Shown: in pieces, positions 33,147-43,970 of the stretch
Layout of the letters: every line of letters begins with the position of its first letter
Position numbering within the stretch: position 1 is the first letter of the stretch
Source: Humulus lupulus
Taxonomy: Eukaryota > Streptophyta > Magnoliopsida > Rosales > Cannabaceae
NCBI RefSeq assembly: GCF_963169125.1
Contig: NC_084801.1
Location: forward strand, 73,783,696-73,847,695
Direction of reading: 5' to 3'
DNA: 64,000 nt
Translations under genes and position numbers: made by a program
The notes under the pieces: model-generated
The model's input: the letters and a program-made list of their open reading frames with translations, nothing else
Told to the model about the DNA's origin: nothing
Databases searched by the model: none

Positions 33147-34598
33147 GTCGCTCACTTGAAAAAAACAAGGGATCTGTTAGCCCAGTTTGACAGATATAGT
33201 CTCCAGCAAGTACCTTGCGATCAGAATTCCAATGCAGACGCTTTGGCGAAGTTGGCAAGTGCAAAAGATGTTGATACTCTAAACATAGTGCCAGTTGAGA
33301 GACTATCAGAAGCAAGCATCCAAGCAGCAGAAAACACTCTGGTCATCTAGATGGCGGACACATGGATGGCACCATTTGTAGAGTATCTATCAAGCGGCGC
33401 ACTGCCAATGGACAGAAACAAAGCCAGGACCCCTCAGCGGCAAGCTGCTAGGTATATTCTGGTCAATGGAATCCTGTACTGAAGGGGATATTCACTACCA
33501 CTTCTCAGATGTGTTACAAAGGAGAAAGCCAGAGAATTGATGAAAGAGGTGCACGAAGGCTTTTGCAGGGACCACGCTGGGGGGCAAAGCCTGTGAAAAA
33601 AGATCCTAAGGCAGGGATATTTCTGGCCAACCATTAATGAAGACTCAATGGAGTCCGTGCGAAGGTGTGACAAGTGTCAGAGATTTTCTAAAATCCCACG
33701 AGCAGCTCCCAATGAGTTAAAGCAGATGAAGAGTCCATGGCCCTTTGTAGTTTGGGGAACAGATCTAATTAGATCTTTGCCTACGGGAAAAGGTGGTGTA
33801 AAGTATGCGGTGGTTGCCGTTGACTACTTCACCAAATGCGTCGAAGCTGAGCCACTCGCCACCATAACGACGAAGAAAGTACTTGACTTCGTAGTCAAAA
33901 ACATCATCTATCACTATGGACTGCGAAAGAAGATATTCTCAGATAACGACACCCAGTTTGACAGTGATCTATTCACGAACTTCTGCAAACATCACGATAT
34001 TATCAAAAGATTTTCTTCAGTCGCTCATCCCCAGACGAATTGGCAAGTCGAAGCAGTTAACAAAACGTTGAAGGATACCCTGAAGAAAAGACTTGAAGAA
34101 GCTAAGGGAGCATGGCTAGAATAGTTGCCTAAAGTCCTTTGGTCGTACAGAACTTCCCACCGAACAGCAACAGGTTATACCTCATTTTCCTTAACATACA
34201 GGTATGAAGGCATGCTGCCTGTTGAGTTGGATCCACCCTCGCACCGTAGATTAAAATACAACCAGGACTCTAATAGCCAGCTACTGATGGAATCCTTGGA
34301 CTCGATTGATGAAAGGCGTGAACAAGCCCAACTCCGAGTAGCTGCATACCAGCAGAAGGTCGCCCGGTATTTCTACTCTAAAGTGCGAGAAAGAAAATTC
34401 AATGTTGGAGACCTTGTGCTCCGAAGAGTTTTCCTTAACACCCGTGACAAGGTTGCTAGATTACTCGGGCCAAATTGGGAAGGACCTTACCAAACTGATG
34501 AAGTCCTTCACCTAGGCACTTATAAAATTGCACGCTTAAATGGAAATCTCGTTCCTCGTTATTGGAATGGAGAACACCTACGCAAGTATTATCAATGA
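33147..34598 (+). pseudogene. Element C pol, second part: end of second RNase H and integrase
   Basis: The frame continues from the break at 20,809 with AHLKKTRDLLAQFDRY and NADALAKLASAKD. Stops are TAG 33,348-33,350, TGA 33,481-33,483, a TGA near 33,595 and TAG 34,122-34,124, all in one frame. The integrase zinc finger (HEGFCRDH...CDKCQRF) and core are readable: WGTDLIR near 33,760, SDNDTQF near 33,940 (Gly of SDNG lost) and WQVEAVNKTL near 34,045. The three acidic residues are present. The tail ends LRKYYQ and TGA at 34,596-34,598, with no chromodomain. Confidence 0.9.
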
Positions 34599-35249
34599 AC
34601 AATTCTTCTTAAAGATTTGGCTTGTATAAATTTTACTTTTTACAAGTTTCGTGTAAGATCTTATTGATCACTTGAAAAGACATGTTTAGTCCATTTACTA
34701 CGAGAATAAAAGGGACTATGCTCAGCCAGTCTTTTCTTGCCAACTATTGTATTGATTACAAGTATTTGCTCATTACGTGTGTTGTTTTGCTGTATTATAA
34801 TTCTAATCATATTGCTACGAGCAGTAATGTTCGAGTAGGTTCTAGTCAAGGAAAGTGACCAAGGACCTAAAGCTCCCCGATCACTTGGGAGACATATAAG
34901 GTACAAGTAAGCAAAGTATACCGTTAAAAGGTATGTAAACACATGAGCAAAATAAGTGAAAGCATTCTAGGGCACTTAGAGTATTTTTCAAAATTTTGAT
35001 ATTTTGTTAAATCAAACCAAAGTGCTATGCTAAGTTAGGTCATGCGAATAGTTAGATGTTATAATAATATGCAAGTATAATATAATATCAAAGCAAATCC
35101 CTTTTACACCACAAGCAGTAACTGCTTGGATGTAATTGTTCAAATAAAAGTAAAAGCTGCCCATGCAGCAATCCAAAAAATCTTATTGTTTTGACATCAC
35201 GACCCGTAGGTCATGTAGTTAAAAAAGAAAAAAACATAAAGAGAAAAGA
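34599..35249. other. Element C spacer between convergent gene ends
   Basis: Non-coding spacer between the integrase stop and the end of the minus-strand antisense gene. It is the counterpart of 13,920-14,612 in element D, sharing a GATCACTTGGGAGACATATAAGG-type block (CCTTATATGCCCCCCAAGTG in D's orientation) and a CACGACCCGTAGGTCATG imperfect inverted repeat near 35,199. No long tandem array and no gene recognised. Confidence 0.55.
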
Positions 35250-37794
35250 CTATGGATTTTGAGGAGCCGGAGGATCTTGGGGAAGGTTCTCGTCAACAGC
35301 ATCAGCAGCCTCGTTGTCTGCACCGTCAATCCCAGTGGCCAGTGAGATTTCAGGGGAGGCAGGGACCCTTGATCTTTCTTCTTCAGCCAGCTGGGCAACG
35401 CAGCAAGCAAGCTCAGTGTCCCTCGCATTTTCGGGAAGGTAATCAAAGTTGGCACCCTGATTGTGCTTCAAGAAATCATAGAAGCATCTCAGAGTGGCAT
35501 TCTTGTACCTTTCCAAGTTGCCCGCGTTGGACTTCTCCAACTCCTCAACCCGGCCCTCCAGAGTTGTGGTCTCCTGCCTGCTCGCGATCAAGTTAAAACG
35601 GTTGGACCCCTTGTATTGGTCCCTCTGCTCGTGGACTTTCTCCAGAGACTTCCGCTTCTCCTCCAACTCCTTAGCCAGTTGGGCCTTTTCCTCAACCACC
35701 ACCGCCAGGTGATCAGCATTTTTGGCCTCAGTAGGTTTGAGTTCATCCTCGTGCCGTTGCTCAGAAATCCTAGCCTGCTCGGTGACAGCACCCAGGCAGA
35801 TGCGGCCGACAGTAAGGGTTAGCATGGCTTGTAGTCAGAACAGAAGTTAGGCAAACAGTAAACTAAAGAGGATCATTTTCCACAAAATAAGATGACTTAC
35901 ATTGGTGAACTCGTTCAGGGCATGGTTCAGGATCGGGTCAACCTCCATCGACTTTGTAGCAGCCATTGCCTCTTGGCAGCGATCGTGCTTCGCGATCTTG
36001 GTGATCCTCTCCTTCATCAGTCTAAAGGCGCGACCAACCATCATGTTCCCGGTTGAAGTAGGATCAACCTGCTGAGGTTGGTCAGTCGGGGCCACGGGAG
36101 AAGGAGTCGACCTGGCCGCAGTAGATGGAGTCCGCTACTCGCGGGGAGAAGGTGGAGTCATGGTGGCAGAGGGCCTATCCTCCGAAGGGCCTGTGTTCCG
36201 GGCTTTGTTCGCCTGAGGCGCTTTTCTGCTCTCCCCAGGGTGTCTCTTATTGGTTTTCTTCTTGCTTGGAGGAGCCGTGGCAGCCTCTGGAGTGCTGTAA
36301 AGATCGAACACATTGGCAGATCCATGTCTGAAAAGCAAAAACAAAGTGAAATAGTGAGATAGCATGAATGACCAAGTACATTACATCAGAAAAAGAAACA
36401 AAAAAGGAATGCAAAGTCAAATACCTGAGCTATTATTACTGGTTGCTACACTATAGACTCTACTAGTCTTATACTCATTCTTGACATGAAGAAGTCTGGC
36501 CCTAAATGTGGAGCATATTTAAAATTGTCGTCCCCGTCGAATAGATGACAAGGAATTGGTAAATTCTATAAAAGCGAAATAACAATACCATTATCATCCG
36601 ATGAATCGTCAGATAGGTCGGCAGGCTCGGCGGCCTTCTTCTTTCCTTTTTCCAAGGGGGCCGAGGGCCTCTCTACTGGAGGAGTGCCAGCAGGTTCCCT
36701 GATCGTGACCCTAGTCGGTCTCCTCCGTGGATGTGACGCTTGAGGTTGCTGCTCGGGTTCCTCCTCGGGTGCAGGCACTCCCTACTGAGGGCCCCCTCAT
36801 GTCCAATTGAGGGGCCCAAAGGCCAACCATCCTAAGGTTAGCCTCTGTAACTATATCCTTGAAACTCTTTTCAACATCAGTCATGCTGGCTAGGAGTGCC
36901 GATCTCAACTCCATCTCTGGAGTTGGGTTTGGTCGCAGCCACGGGCCTGGAAGACATCAACAATTTAAGACATTGTGGAGGAAAACACTAAGTGAAGAAG
37001 TCAGCCAGTGGTATGAAATTTTTACCTCCTCGTGCGAAAGCTAGGTTGTCCGCGACCATGTCAGCCTTGAGGAATTACTCTTGGTAGTACCTCCCCACGT
37101 TTGAGATGTGGGTTGTGTCACTCAGGAAGGTGCGCCCAGTTTCCTAATGACAGAAATGGAAGAACCCCGTGCCTTCATAGTTAGGGTTATATTTGAGGTC
37201 GAACAGGTAGTTGACCTAATGAGGCGATGGCACGGGCCATTTCTTCTGGCTGTACAAGATATAGAGTGCAGCAAGCATCCTATATCCGTTCGGGGTTATT
37301 TGAAAGGGGGCAACTCCAAAATAGTTGGCCACCCCTGAAAGAATGAGTGAAGAGGCAAGGTAGCCCCTACCTCAATATGAAACCGCGACCAGGTGCCTCC
37401 ATGTAGATTCGCCCTTTGGTCTGGGTTGGGTTTGACTAAGGCCACCCTTGGGAGACCATATTTCCTTAAGTAGTTGGCGATCATTCTGATCGTCACCCTA
37501 CTTTCAACAACTACATACCACTCAACATCTGGCTGAATGGCGTGTCGAGGGCAGGCATGTCTTTGGATGTTTGGGTCGGGAGCATTTTCATCTCGACCAC
37601 TGGTCGAAAGAACATCAGCCGAAGCAGCAGGCTAATGAGAAGGGTCGGAGGTTTTCCTTTTCTGGGACATGGTTTTGGTGCGAGCCATGTTTTGGGTCAA
37701 GACTGGGGAAGTGTTTGGATTGGTACGAGAAAATGGAATTTTGGGTATCAATCACGAGGTTGTTCTTCTCCTCCCCACGGGTCTTGCATGTAAA
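35250..37794 (-). pseudogene. Antisense four-exon gene of element C
   Basis: Predicted exons are 37,794-37,026, 36,946-36,589, 36,327-35,901 and 35,827-35,250. The introns (79, 261 and 73 bp) match those of element D (81, 255 and 77 bp) in place and size. The start region (MQDPWGGEE) parallels MPDLWGGER in D. Exon 1 is the most damaged, but the Transposase_28-like block is visible (TIRMIANYLRKYGLPRV, FHIEVGATLPLHSFFQG). Exon 2 ends in the acidic PADLSDDSSDDNG. Exon 3 carries VFDLYSTPEAA and a basic region. Exon 4 is an uninterrupted coiled coil of about 190 codons with CFYDFLKHNQGANFDYLPE near its end. Exon 1 has several stops, so the copy is dead; homology to B and D is clear. Confidence 0.7.
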
Positions 37795-38412
37795 CTGCAA
37801 ACAGACAAAGGAGGAGATAAGACGCACAGCCTGGGAGCTTATGTTGAAAGTTGGAATAACGTTGCTCGGATCTATGACCATCATCATTCTAACTGAAACA
37901 CTAAGTTTTATGCGAACAGATTGAAAAACGGATCAAAAAGTGAAAGTAAAAAGTTTTTCTGGAAAAAGCTTTTTCAACTCCGAAGGGGCAGGAGAAACCT
38001 AGTATTTTAGCTGTCCTAAAAATCAAATTTTTACTATGATTTTACTCCCTAAACCCATGATCCTGACTATCAAACTGAGTCCTAACATCTACAGAGCAAA
38101 ACTACACTACCCTATTAAGCACCAAACGGTATATACAAAATCCTCACAAATTTCTACCCAAGAACACAAAAAGTTTTAGAACACGGAAGCAGTATACATG
38201 GCATCTCAAAGGGTTTAAACATCGAAGAAATTTACCTGGATAAAGATTGGAGATTCTGAAAAGGAATGGCTTTGGGTTTGCAAGCGAAGGACCCTTAGTA
38301 AAGCAACTGAAGACCTTCGAAGTTTCAGGCTCTGAAATGTAGTTCTTGAGAGTTCTTGGCAAGGAGATGGCGTGTAAAGAGTTAAAAGGTAAATGTGAGG
38401 ATTATTTATAGA
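37795..38412 (-). promoter_or_regulatory. Promoter-proximal region and leader intron of the element C antisense gene
   Basis: A TATAAATAA-like box lies near 38,410-38,401 on the minus strand, 230 bp inside the LTR boundary. The donor TATCCAG/GTAAAT is at 38,236/38,235 and the acceptor TGTCTGTTTGCAG ends at 37,795, giving a 441-bp leader intron. The acceptor motif is nearly identical to element D's. The remaining 38,413-38,627 is spacer to the polypurine tract. Confidence 0.55.
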
Positions 38413-38643
38413 AGCTGAGATGTGTTGAAAAGGGGTAATTACGAGTTACCTTTTTCAAGGCATGGGGGAGTGTAACAGCCGTCGGAAAGGTTACTTGGAA
38501 ACTGAAAAAGCATGATTGGACGTGACTAGGTCACAGTTTTCAAGAACGTACGAGAGGCTTTGACAGATTTCGTGGGGCATACGAAAAGTTAGTTTCCTAA
38601 GTTTACTTACTGCTGGTCGCAATAAATAAACTTGGGGGGAAAA

Positions 38644-39232
38644 CGTTTATCCATAAAATAGCTGTTGATGACGTGGCAAGGATTTTCAACATGTAGCGGA
38701 CACGTAGCAGTGATACTGCTCGCCTATCAACCAGCATTATTTCCACATGAAAAGATCAAGTTTTATATACGACCAGCCTGGTCGTATATTACGTTCATTT
38801 GTGTAAAGATCTGTATTGTTCTAATGATATACGAGAATATCTCTTCATTGTGACCTGCATATCCGTTAATTAAGGATAGATATTATTTCCTAATTCATGT
38901 AATCCTTCTTGAGCCTATAAATACACAAGAATTACCTCAAGGAAGGGGATCGATCTTTTTCTTTTTCGGAATTATATTACTATTATCCATCGTTTGTATT
39001 GTTTTCTTCTTCTAAGGTCTGTGAAACTCAAGAACCCTAGTTCTTTGATCACACTTTTGAAGCTCAATACTAATAATAGTATCAAGTGGATGTAGGTTAT
39101 TACCAATCATTGGGGCTGAACCACTATAATTCTCTGTGTTCTTTATTTTCCATTAGATCATTTTCTCAAGCTCTACATTATTTTTCTGTCGTTTTCTAGA
39201 CTCCGTGTCGTTGACCAAAACTAGGGTCAACG
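38644..39232 (+). repeat. 3' LTR of element C
   Basis: Starts CGTTTATCC after the polypurine tract AAACTTGGGGGGAAAA and ends AGGGTCAACG. Both terminal dinucleotides have drifted from TG and CA. The TATA box GAGCCTATAAATACAC is near 38,911-38,926. Similarity to D's LTR is clear but much lower than between B's LTRs, so C and D are older insertions. The right flank AGACT does not match the AGTAC at D's outer edge. Confidence 0.8.
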
Positions 39233-39769
39233 AGACTAAAATGTGCCTAGGTCAAATAAAGTTTTCTAAAGGCTCCCAAGGGTAAAACCGTCCTTTTCCA
39301 CCTATTTCGTTAATCATAATTAACACCCTCCAATTCCCGCTATTCTCGATATTCTCACATTCCAATAATTCATATCCTATTACCCTTTAATTCTCGACAA
39401 CGCTCTAATCATTAAAATCACCTCGAGACTCATCCCGATCCCCGAACTTAATCCCATTATGACTAAACCGCTAACCTGCACTCAACGATCGTCTCATGCC
39501 GAATAGCTCGAACAAATCCACATTATAATGTGGCCTCAAGAATAGACCACCGACATGCATACAAATATACAATTATACCATCAACGTGCCAAATTACCAA
39601 AATACCCCTGTGATGAAATGTGAACCCACATGCAGGCATTAAACATCATATTATAATATAATTCACATAAACATGCATATAATAGTTTAATGGCATAATA
39701 AAATAGTTATGGCCCTTTCGGCCTACTAATCCAACCATTCAACCGCATTTGGGATTTTGGGGCATTACA
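39233..39769 (-). repeat. Truncated LTR of family F (minus orientation)
   Basis: About 535 bp. On the minus strand it starts TGTAATGCCCCAAAAT at 39,769 and matches the first quarter of the solo LTR at 43,970-43,430 (shared CCTCGAGACTCATCCCGA, CACATTATAATGTGGCC and TCTCATGCCGAATAGCTCG blocks). It is cut by the outer edge of element C's LTR. The other part of this LTR is not found left of element D, so it was lost or moved. Confidence 0.8.
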
Positions 39770-40937
39770 AATGCAATGCATGCTAATTGCATACTATGTG
39801 GGTATATGAATGGCATGTTATAATGCATGAAAAAATATTAAATATTTTAATCACATTCAAACATTTATAATAAGTAAATAAAAGGGGGCATGGTAAATTT
39901 TTGGTATTTATAGAAAAATTACAACACTTGCAGAAAATACATGAAAATGTAACCAAAACTAACTGAGGCATGATAAAGAACACTTTAATCTTAGCCTTTT
40001 AGATGTAGTCTTGATGAGCCAATGCCACTCTTTTCCATGTCCATTTTGAATTGTACTACTTTCTAATTATTTTAAACAAACTTTTTAGATAATTAAACCT
40101 TGGGTTTTAAAATCCAAAAAGTTTCTAAGGCCCAATTTGAATTTTGGTAATTTCATTCAAAAATAAAATTAAACAATTTAATTTTAATAAATTTAAATTC
40201 AAGATTATTTTAATTTTGGGCATTTTAATTAAAAAAAATTATTATGGAAGATAACAATTACAACATTTTTTATTAGGGAAAATAATCAACATTTTTTCAA
40301 TTAAATAAATTTCCAAATTAAAACCATTTTAATTCATTTTTTTATTTTTAATTAAATGAATAATTAAAAAATAATTATGGTAACAACATACAAGGGTTTG
40401 TTTGAAACAAAATCTAGGTTGTACCAAGGGTATGACAGTAGGATGGCTGGTCCAGCAGTGGAGGAGCGGCTGGCTACGGGTGGGGCTAATGTAGGCTTCG
40501 CTCAGTGCGGCAGGGGTGGGGCTGCAGGAGTATGGGCGCACTGGCTGGGAAGCATGGCTGGGCGTACGGTTGGTGCACAGGGGCACGGACTGGGCAACAG
40601 GCAGGCACGGTTCCTGGCAGGCGTTACGGGCTGGTTGGCGCAGCTTGGAGCTAGGCTCGGGCTCTGGGCTTAGGGCTCGAGCTCGAGCCACAACAATATT
40701 TTACCCATAATTTTAAAAGAAAAAATTACAAATTTCTTATGCCCCAAAATGACTTACATATTTTATCTAGAAATTTTAAGAACAATTCCTTAACCCTAAA
40801 AGCACCATTATAAACAATCCTTACCAATCTATCATAAAGAAAATAAACATAAATCCATTCAAACATATATCACATATAATATAAAAATGCATAAGATCCC
40901 ACACAACAATTAATAATATGCATGGATTAATGACCTA
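39770..40937. other. AT-rich remnant with a GC-rich island, probably internal to the copia element on the right
   Basis: No conserved retrotransposon domain is visible. A 300-bp GC-rich island (40,375-40,690) is open in several frames but gives only low-complexity translations without recognisable motifs. It reads like a simple duplicated gene scrap or a structured leader. By position it is downstream of the primer-binding site of a minus-strand copia element whose 5' LTR is 40,951-45,928, so it could be that element's leader or a non-autonomous internal region. Function is not assignable. Confidence 0.35.
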
Positions 40938-40950
40938 CTCTGGTACCAAT
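40938..40950 (-). promoter_or_regulatory. tRNA-Met-type primer-binding site of a copia element
   Basis: Read on the minus strand, the LTR end CCAACA is followed by ATTGGTACCAGAGTAGG. TGGTACCAGAG differs by one base from the common plant initiator-Met PBS TGGTATCAGAG. This fixes the LTR at 40,951-45,928 as a 5' LTR on the minus strand. Confidence 0.7.
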
Positions 40951-41194
40951 TGTTGGAAAAACATTCAGAGCACGCAGTGAAATGAGCATGATGGGCCCAT
41001 TTGGTAACAACAAAAATATTTCTCATAACTCATATAAATAGTTTATATGAACAAGAAAACATCCAGACAGAAACATTTACATTCATTATTATTAATCATG
41101 CAACATATATATAAATATACAATATATTCATATATAACATATAAACATATAAACATACAAGAACATGAACTTTTACCTCTTGAAGTCTATCAAG

Positions 41195-43970
41195 TGTAAC
41201 GCCCTACTACCCAGTGACTGTTACGGTGTGCATTTAAAAAGTGTTAAACTCGCTAATCGAGTCATTTGGCCATAATCGTGTAACAAAGTATGATTAACGG
41301 TTTAGGGTTTAAATTTTTTTGTTAAGATACAACGTTTCACTAAAAAGTTTACTGTATACATTGGGAACCCAAAAATATAATTTAAAGGTTAATTATAATA
41401 AAATATTTACAACCAGCCGACCTAAGTGGCAAAATAGGGTTTAACCCTAGTTTCTCATTCAACCCTCAACTGTGGCGGTCGAGCAGCCGCATATGTACAC
41501 ATCAACACCTAAGTTGTCCAACACAAGGATGGTCCAGCTTTCTTTTGCCTTTACCTGCACGACATAGCACCCATGAGCCGAAGCTCAGCAAGAAAACTTA
41601 GCATGCTCATGAACAGGTAATAACATGTTACTAAATCATAATAGGCATGCCTAGCAGTAATAAACCTACTCATGCATGCAAGCAAGTCCAAATAAATGAT
41701 TATGGGGTCCTGCGTCTGAATAGATGACTAATGAGTCAATCTCTCTGTGGGTGACTGATGAGTCACACCCTACATAGGTGACTAATGAGTCACACTCTAT
41801 ATATATGACTAATAAGTCTATCTCTCTTAGATGACTGGTAAGTCTATCTCTGAGGTGATGACTAATAAGTCTCTCTATATAGATGACTAATAAGTCTACC
41901 CTTAAGTAGAGGACTCATAAGTCTATCTCTGTATAGTTGACTAATAAGTCACTCTCTCAGATAGGTGACCAATGAGTCACACTCCGAATAGGTGACTAAT
42001 GAGTCACACTCAGTATAGGTGACTAATGAGTGACACATTGGGGATAAATTGCTAATCAGTCACACTCTGAATAGGTGACTAATGAGTCACACTATGAATA
42101 GGTGACTAATGAGTCACACTCTAAATTAGATGACTTATAAGTCCATATCTATATAGATGACTAATAAGTCTATCTCTGTGTAGATGACTAATAAGTCTAT
42201 CTCTAAGGTCCCATACCCTCCTATCCATATGACGTGTAGGTCACCTTAGACTTTTGGCTCTGGCTCTAAAAAACTACCCTTTAGATTAAACAAGTGCTTT
42301 TGTTTTCATCAAACTTAAGGTTAGTCAAGCATTTCACTCTTATGATGGCAATGCTTATGTCAATTAGATCTAATCTTTTTGGCATGCGTTAAACACGCTA
42401 ATACTGTTATTGACTCATAAGCCAATACCATACGACCAGTGCTCAGTACTACTGCCGAACTTGACTAATGAGTCACAGCTTCACAGTCAATATTGACACC
42501 ATTGCCCATTCTGACTAATAAGTCAGTACCATTCACAGATAAGAAAGAATGCTAAGCATTTAATATGCAATCAATGTCCACATTTAGAGCATTCAACATG
42601 CCTCATGAATAACCACGCATGTCACATACTGGGTACAGTTTTCTTACCTCTGGTTCGAGCGAGAAATAATAAATGAACAACCCTTGAGAACGATCAAAAG
42701 TTTGATCCCTTAGCGGCCACCTAGTCATAACCAAATATGGAATCCAATTAATGAAATCAACAATAAAAGGTTCTTGACCAAAATGTCACTCTTGAGACCT
42801 CTAATCGTACTGAAACGGTTAGTAGATTCGATCCCGAGCCTTAGGAATTGAAATCCTAAGCCAAAACCCTAAAAAGTGCCCAAAATAGGACCCTGGAAAA
42901 TAGGGCAGCACTGCCCCCCTGGCGCCTAGGTGCTACAACCATAGCTGCCATGCCCTAGACAGCGTTGCAACGCCCACCCTTGGGCGTTGTAGCGCTAGAA
43001 CCAAGTTATTTCAGGCCTGGTTTTTCCTCTTTCATGTTCTCCGATTCCAAGCTTCAAAACTTGATTCCAAACCTCATTCAAACTCACAAATGAACCCTAA
43101 ACCCCAACATACAAATCCTAGGAATCAAAACCTAATCAATCTTTGCCAAAACTCCATTGAATTCTCACTATCCAAAACATAAATCTTAACTGAAAATCAA
43201 GTGAAAAACAGAGCAAAACTAGAGTTTTCATGGCTAGAATCTTACCTCAAGCTCAAAATTAAACCCTCTTTAATAGTAGAACACAACCCTAGACCCTGAA
43301 GGCTTGGTTCCCTAGATTGAATCTTCAATTGGGGCTTCAAAAAATCTAAAAAATAGGAAGGAGAAATAATGATCTGGAGGAAGAAGAAAGAGGCTCTGTT
43401 TTGGTTTAGTTCTACAGCCTTCTAGTTGATATATACCCTTAGGTCAAAAGTCTAAAATGCCCCCAGGTCATTTAATTCCCTCTTAAGGCTACCAAGGGTA
43501 AAAATTTCCCATTAATCATAATTAACGTCCTCCAACTCTCGTTAGTCCCAATATTCTCAAATGCTAATATATCATATCCCATTACCCTTTAATTCTCGGT
43601 AATGTACTAATCATCAAATTACCTCGAGACTCATCCCGAGCCCCGAAATTAACCCCGTTATGACCAAACTGCTAACTTCCATTCAAATATCGTCTCATGC
43701 CGAATGGCTCAAAAAAATCCACATTATAATGTGGCCTTATTAAAAATTCACCAACATGCATGAAAATATACAAATATGCCCTCGACGGGCCAAATTACCA
43801 AAATTCCCTTATAATGAAAAGTTGACCCATATGCATGCATTTATCATCATATAATAATATAATTCACATTATCATGCATATAATCATTTAATGGCATAAT
43901 AAGTAAATTATGGCCCTCTTGGACTCCTAATCAAGGTCCTAAACTTTATTAGGAAATTTGGGTCATTACA
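41195..43970 (-). mobile_element. Family F solo LTR, 2,776 bp, with perfect TCAAG target duplication
   Basis: Plus-strand ends are TGTAACGCCC and GGTCATTACA, flanked on both sides by TCAAG (41,190-41,194 and 43,971-43,975). On the minus strand it begins TGTAATGACCCAAATTTCC like the other F LTRs. There is no internal region, so it is a solo LTR left by LTR-LTR recombination. It contains a minisatellite (41,720-42,215), a GC-rich block near 42,910-43,010 and the conserved GGTGCAGGTAAAGG-type block near 41,553-41,605. Confidence 0.93.
41720..42215. repeat. Minisatellite of TGACTAATGAGTCA units inside the solo LTR
   Basis: About seventeen to eighteen units of 25-31 bp, each built on GGTGACTAATGAGTCACACT or the variant GATGACTAATAAGTCTATCT. 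The core TGACTAATGAGTCA is an inverted repeat whose arm TGAGTCA equals the GCN4/AP-1-like bZIP site. Two unit types alternate in blocks. Scattered single copies occur again near 42,410-42,530. None of the other F LTRs in the window has this array. Confidence 0.9.

Larger units (their letters stand above)
18749..39232 (+). mobile_element. Element C: 5'-truncated Tat-type Ty3/gypsy element interrupted by element B
   Basis: Element C occupies 18,749-20,809 and 33,147-39,232; the gap is the complete element B, inserted in the RNase H domain. It resembles element D throughout pol (about 85-90% amino-acid identity by eye in RT), so the two are separate insertions of one family. Its 3' part holds a minus-strand antisense gene (37,794-35,250), a polypurine tract (AAACTTGGGGGGAAAA, 38,628-38,643) and a 589-bp 3' LTR. 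Gag and 5' LTR are missing. Confidence 0.9.

Noticed and set aside
9856..39232. A single insertion with inverted terminal LTRs and a target duplication
   Set aside because: The outer flanks AGTAC and AGACT match at only two of five positions, and the two half elements differ too much to be one palindromic insertion.
40329..40691. 120-codon minus-strand and 98-codon plus-strand frames in a GC-rich island
   Set aside because: Both are low-complexity and overlap on opposite strands; neither shows a domain, and high GC alone removes stops.
41720..42215. CRISPR-like regular repeats
   Set aside because: Units are contiguous, imperfect and in a plant LTR without unique spacers; it is a minisatellite.
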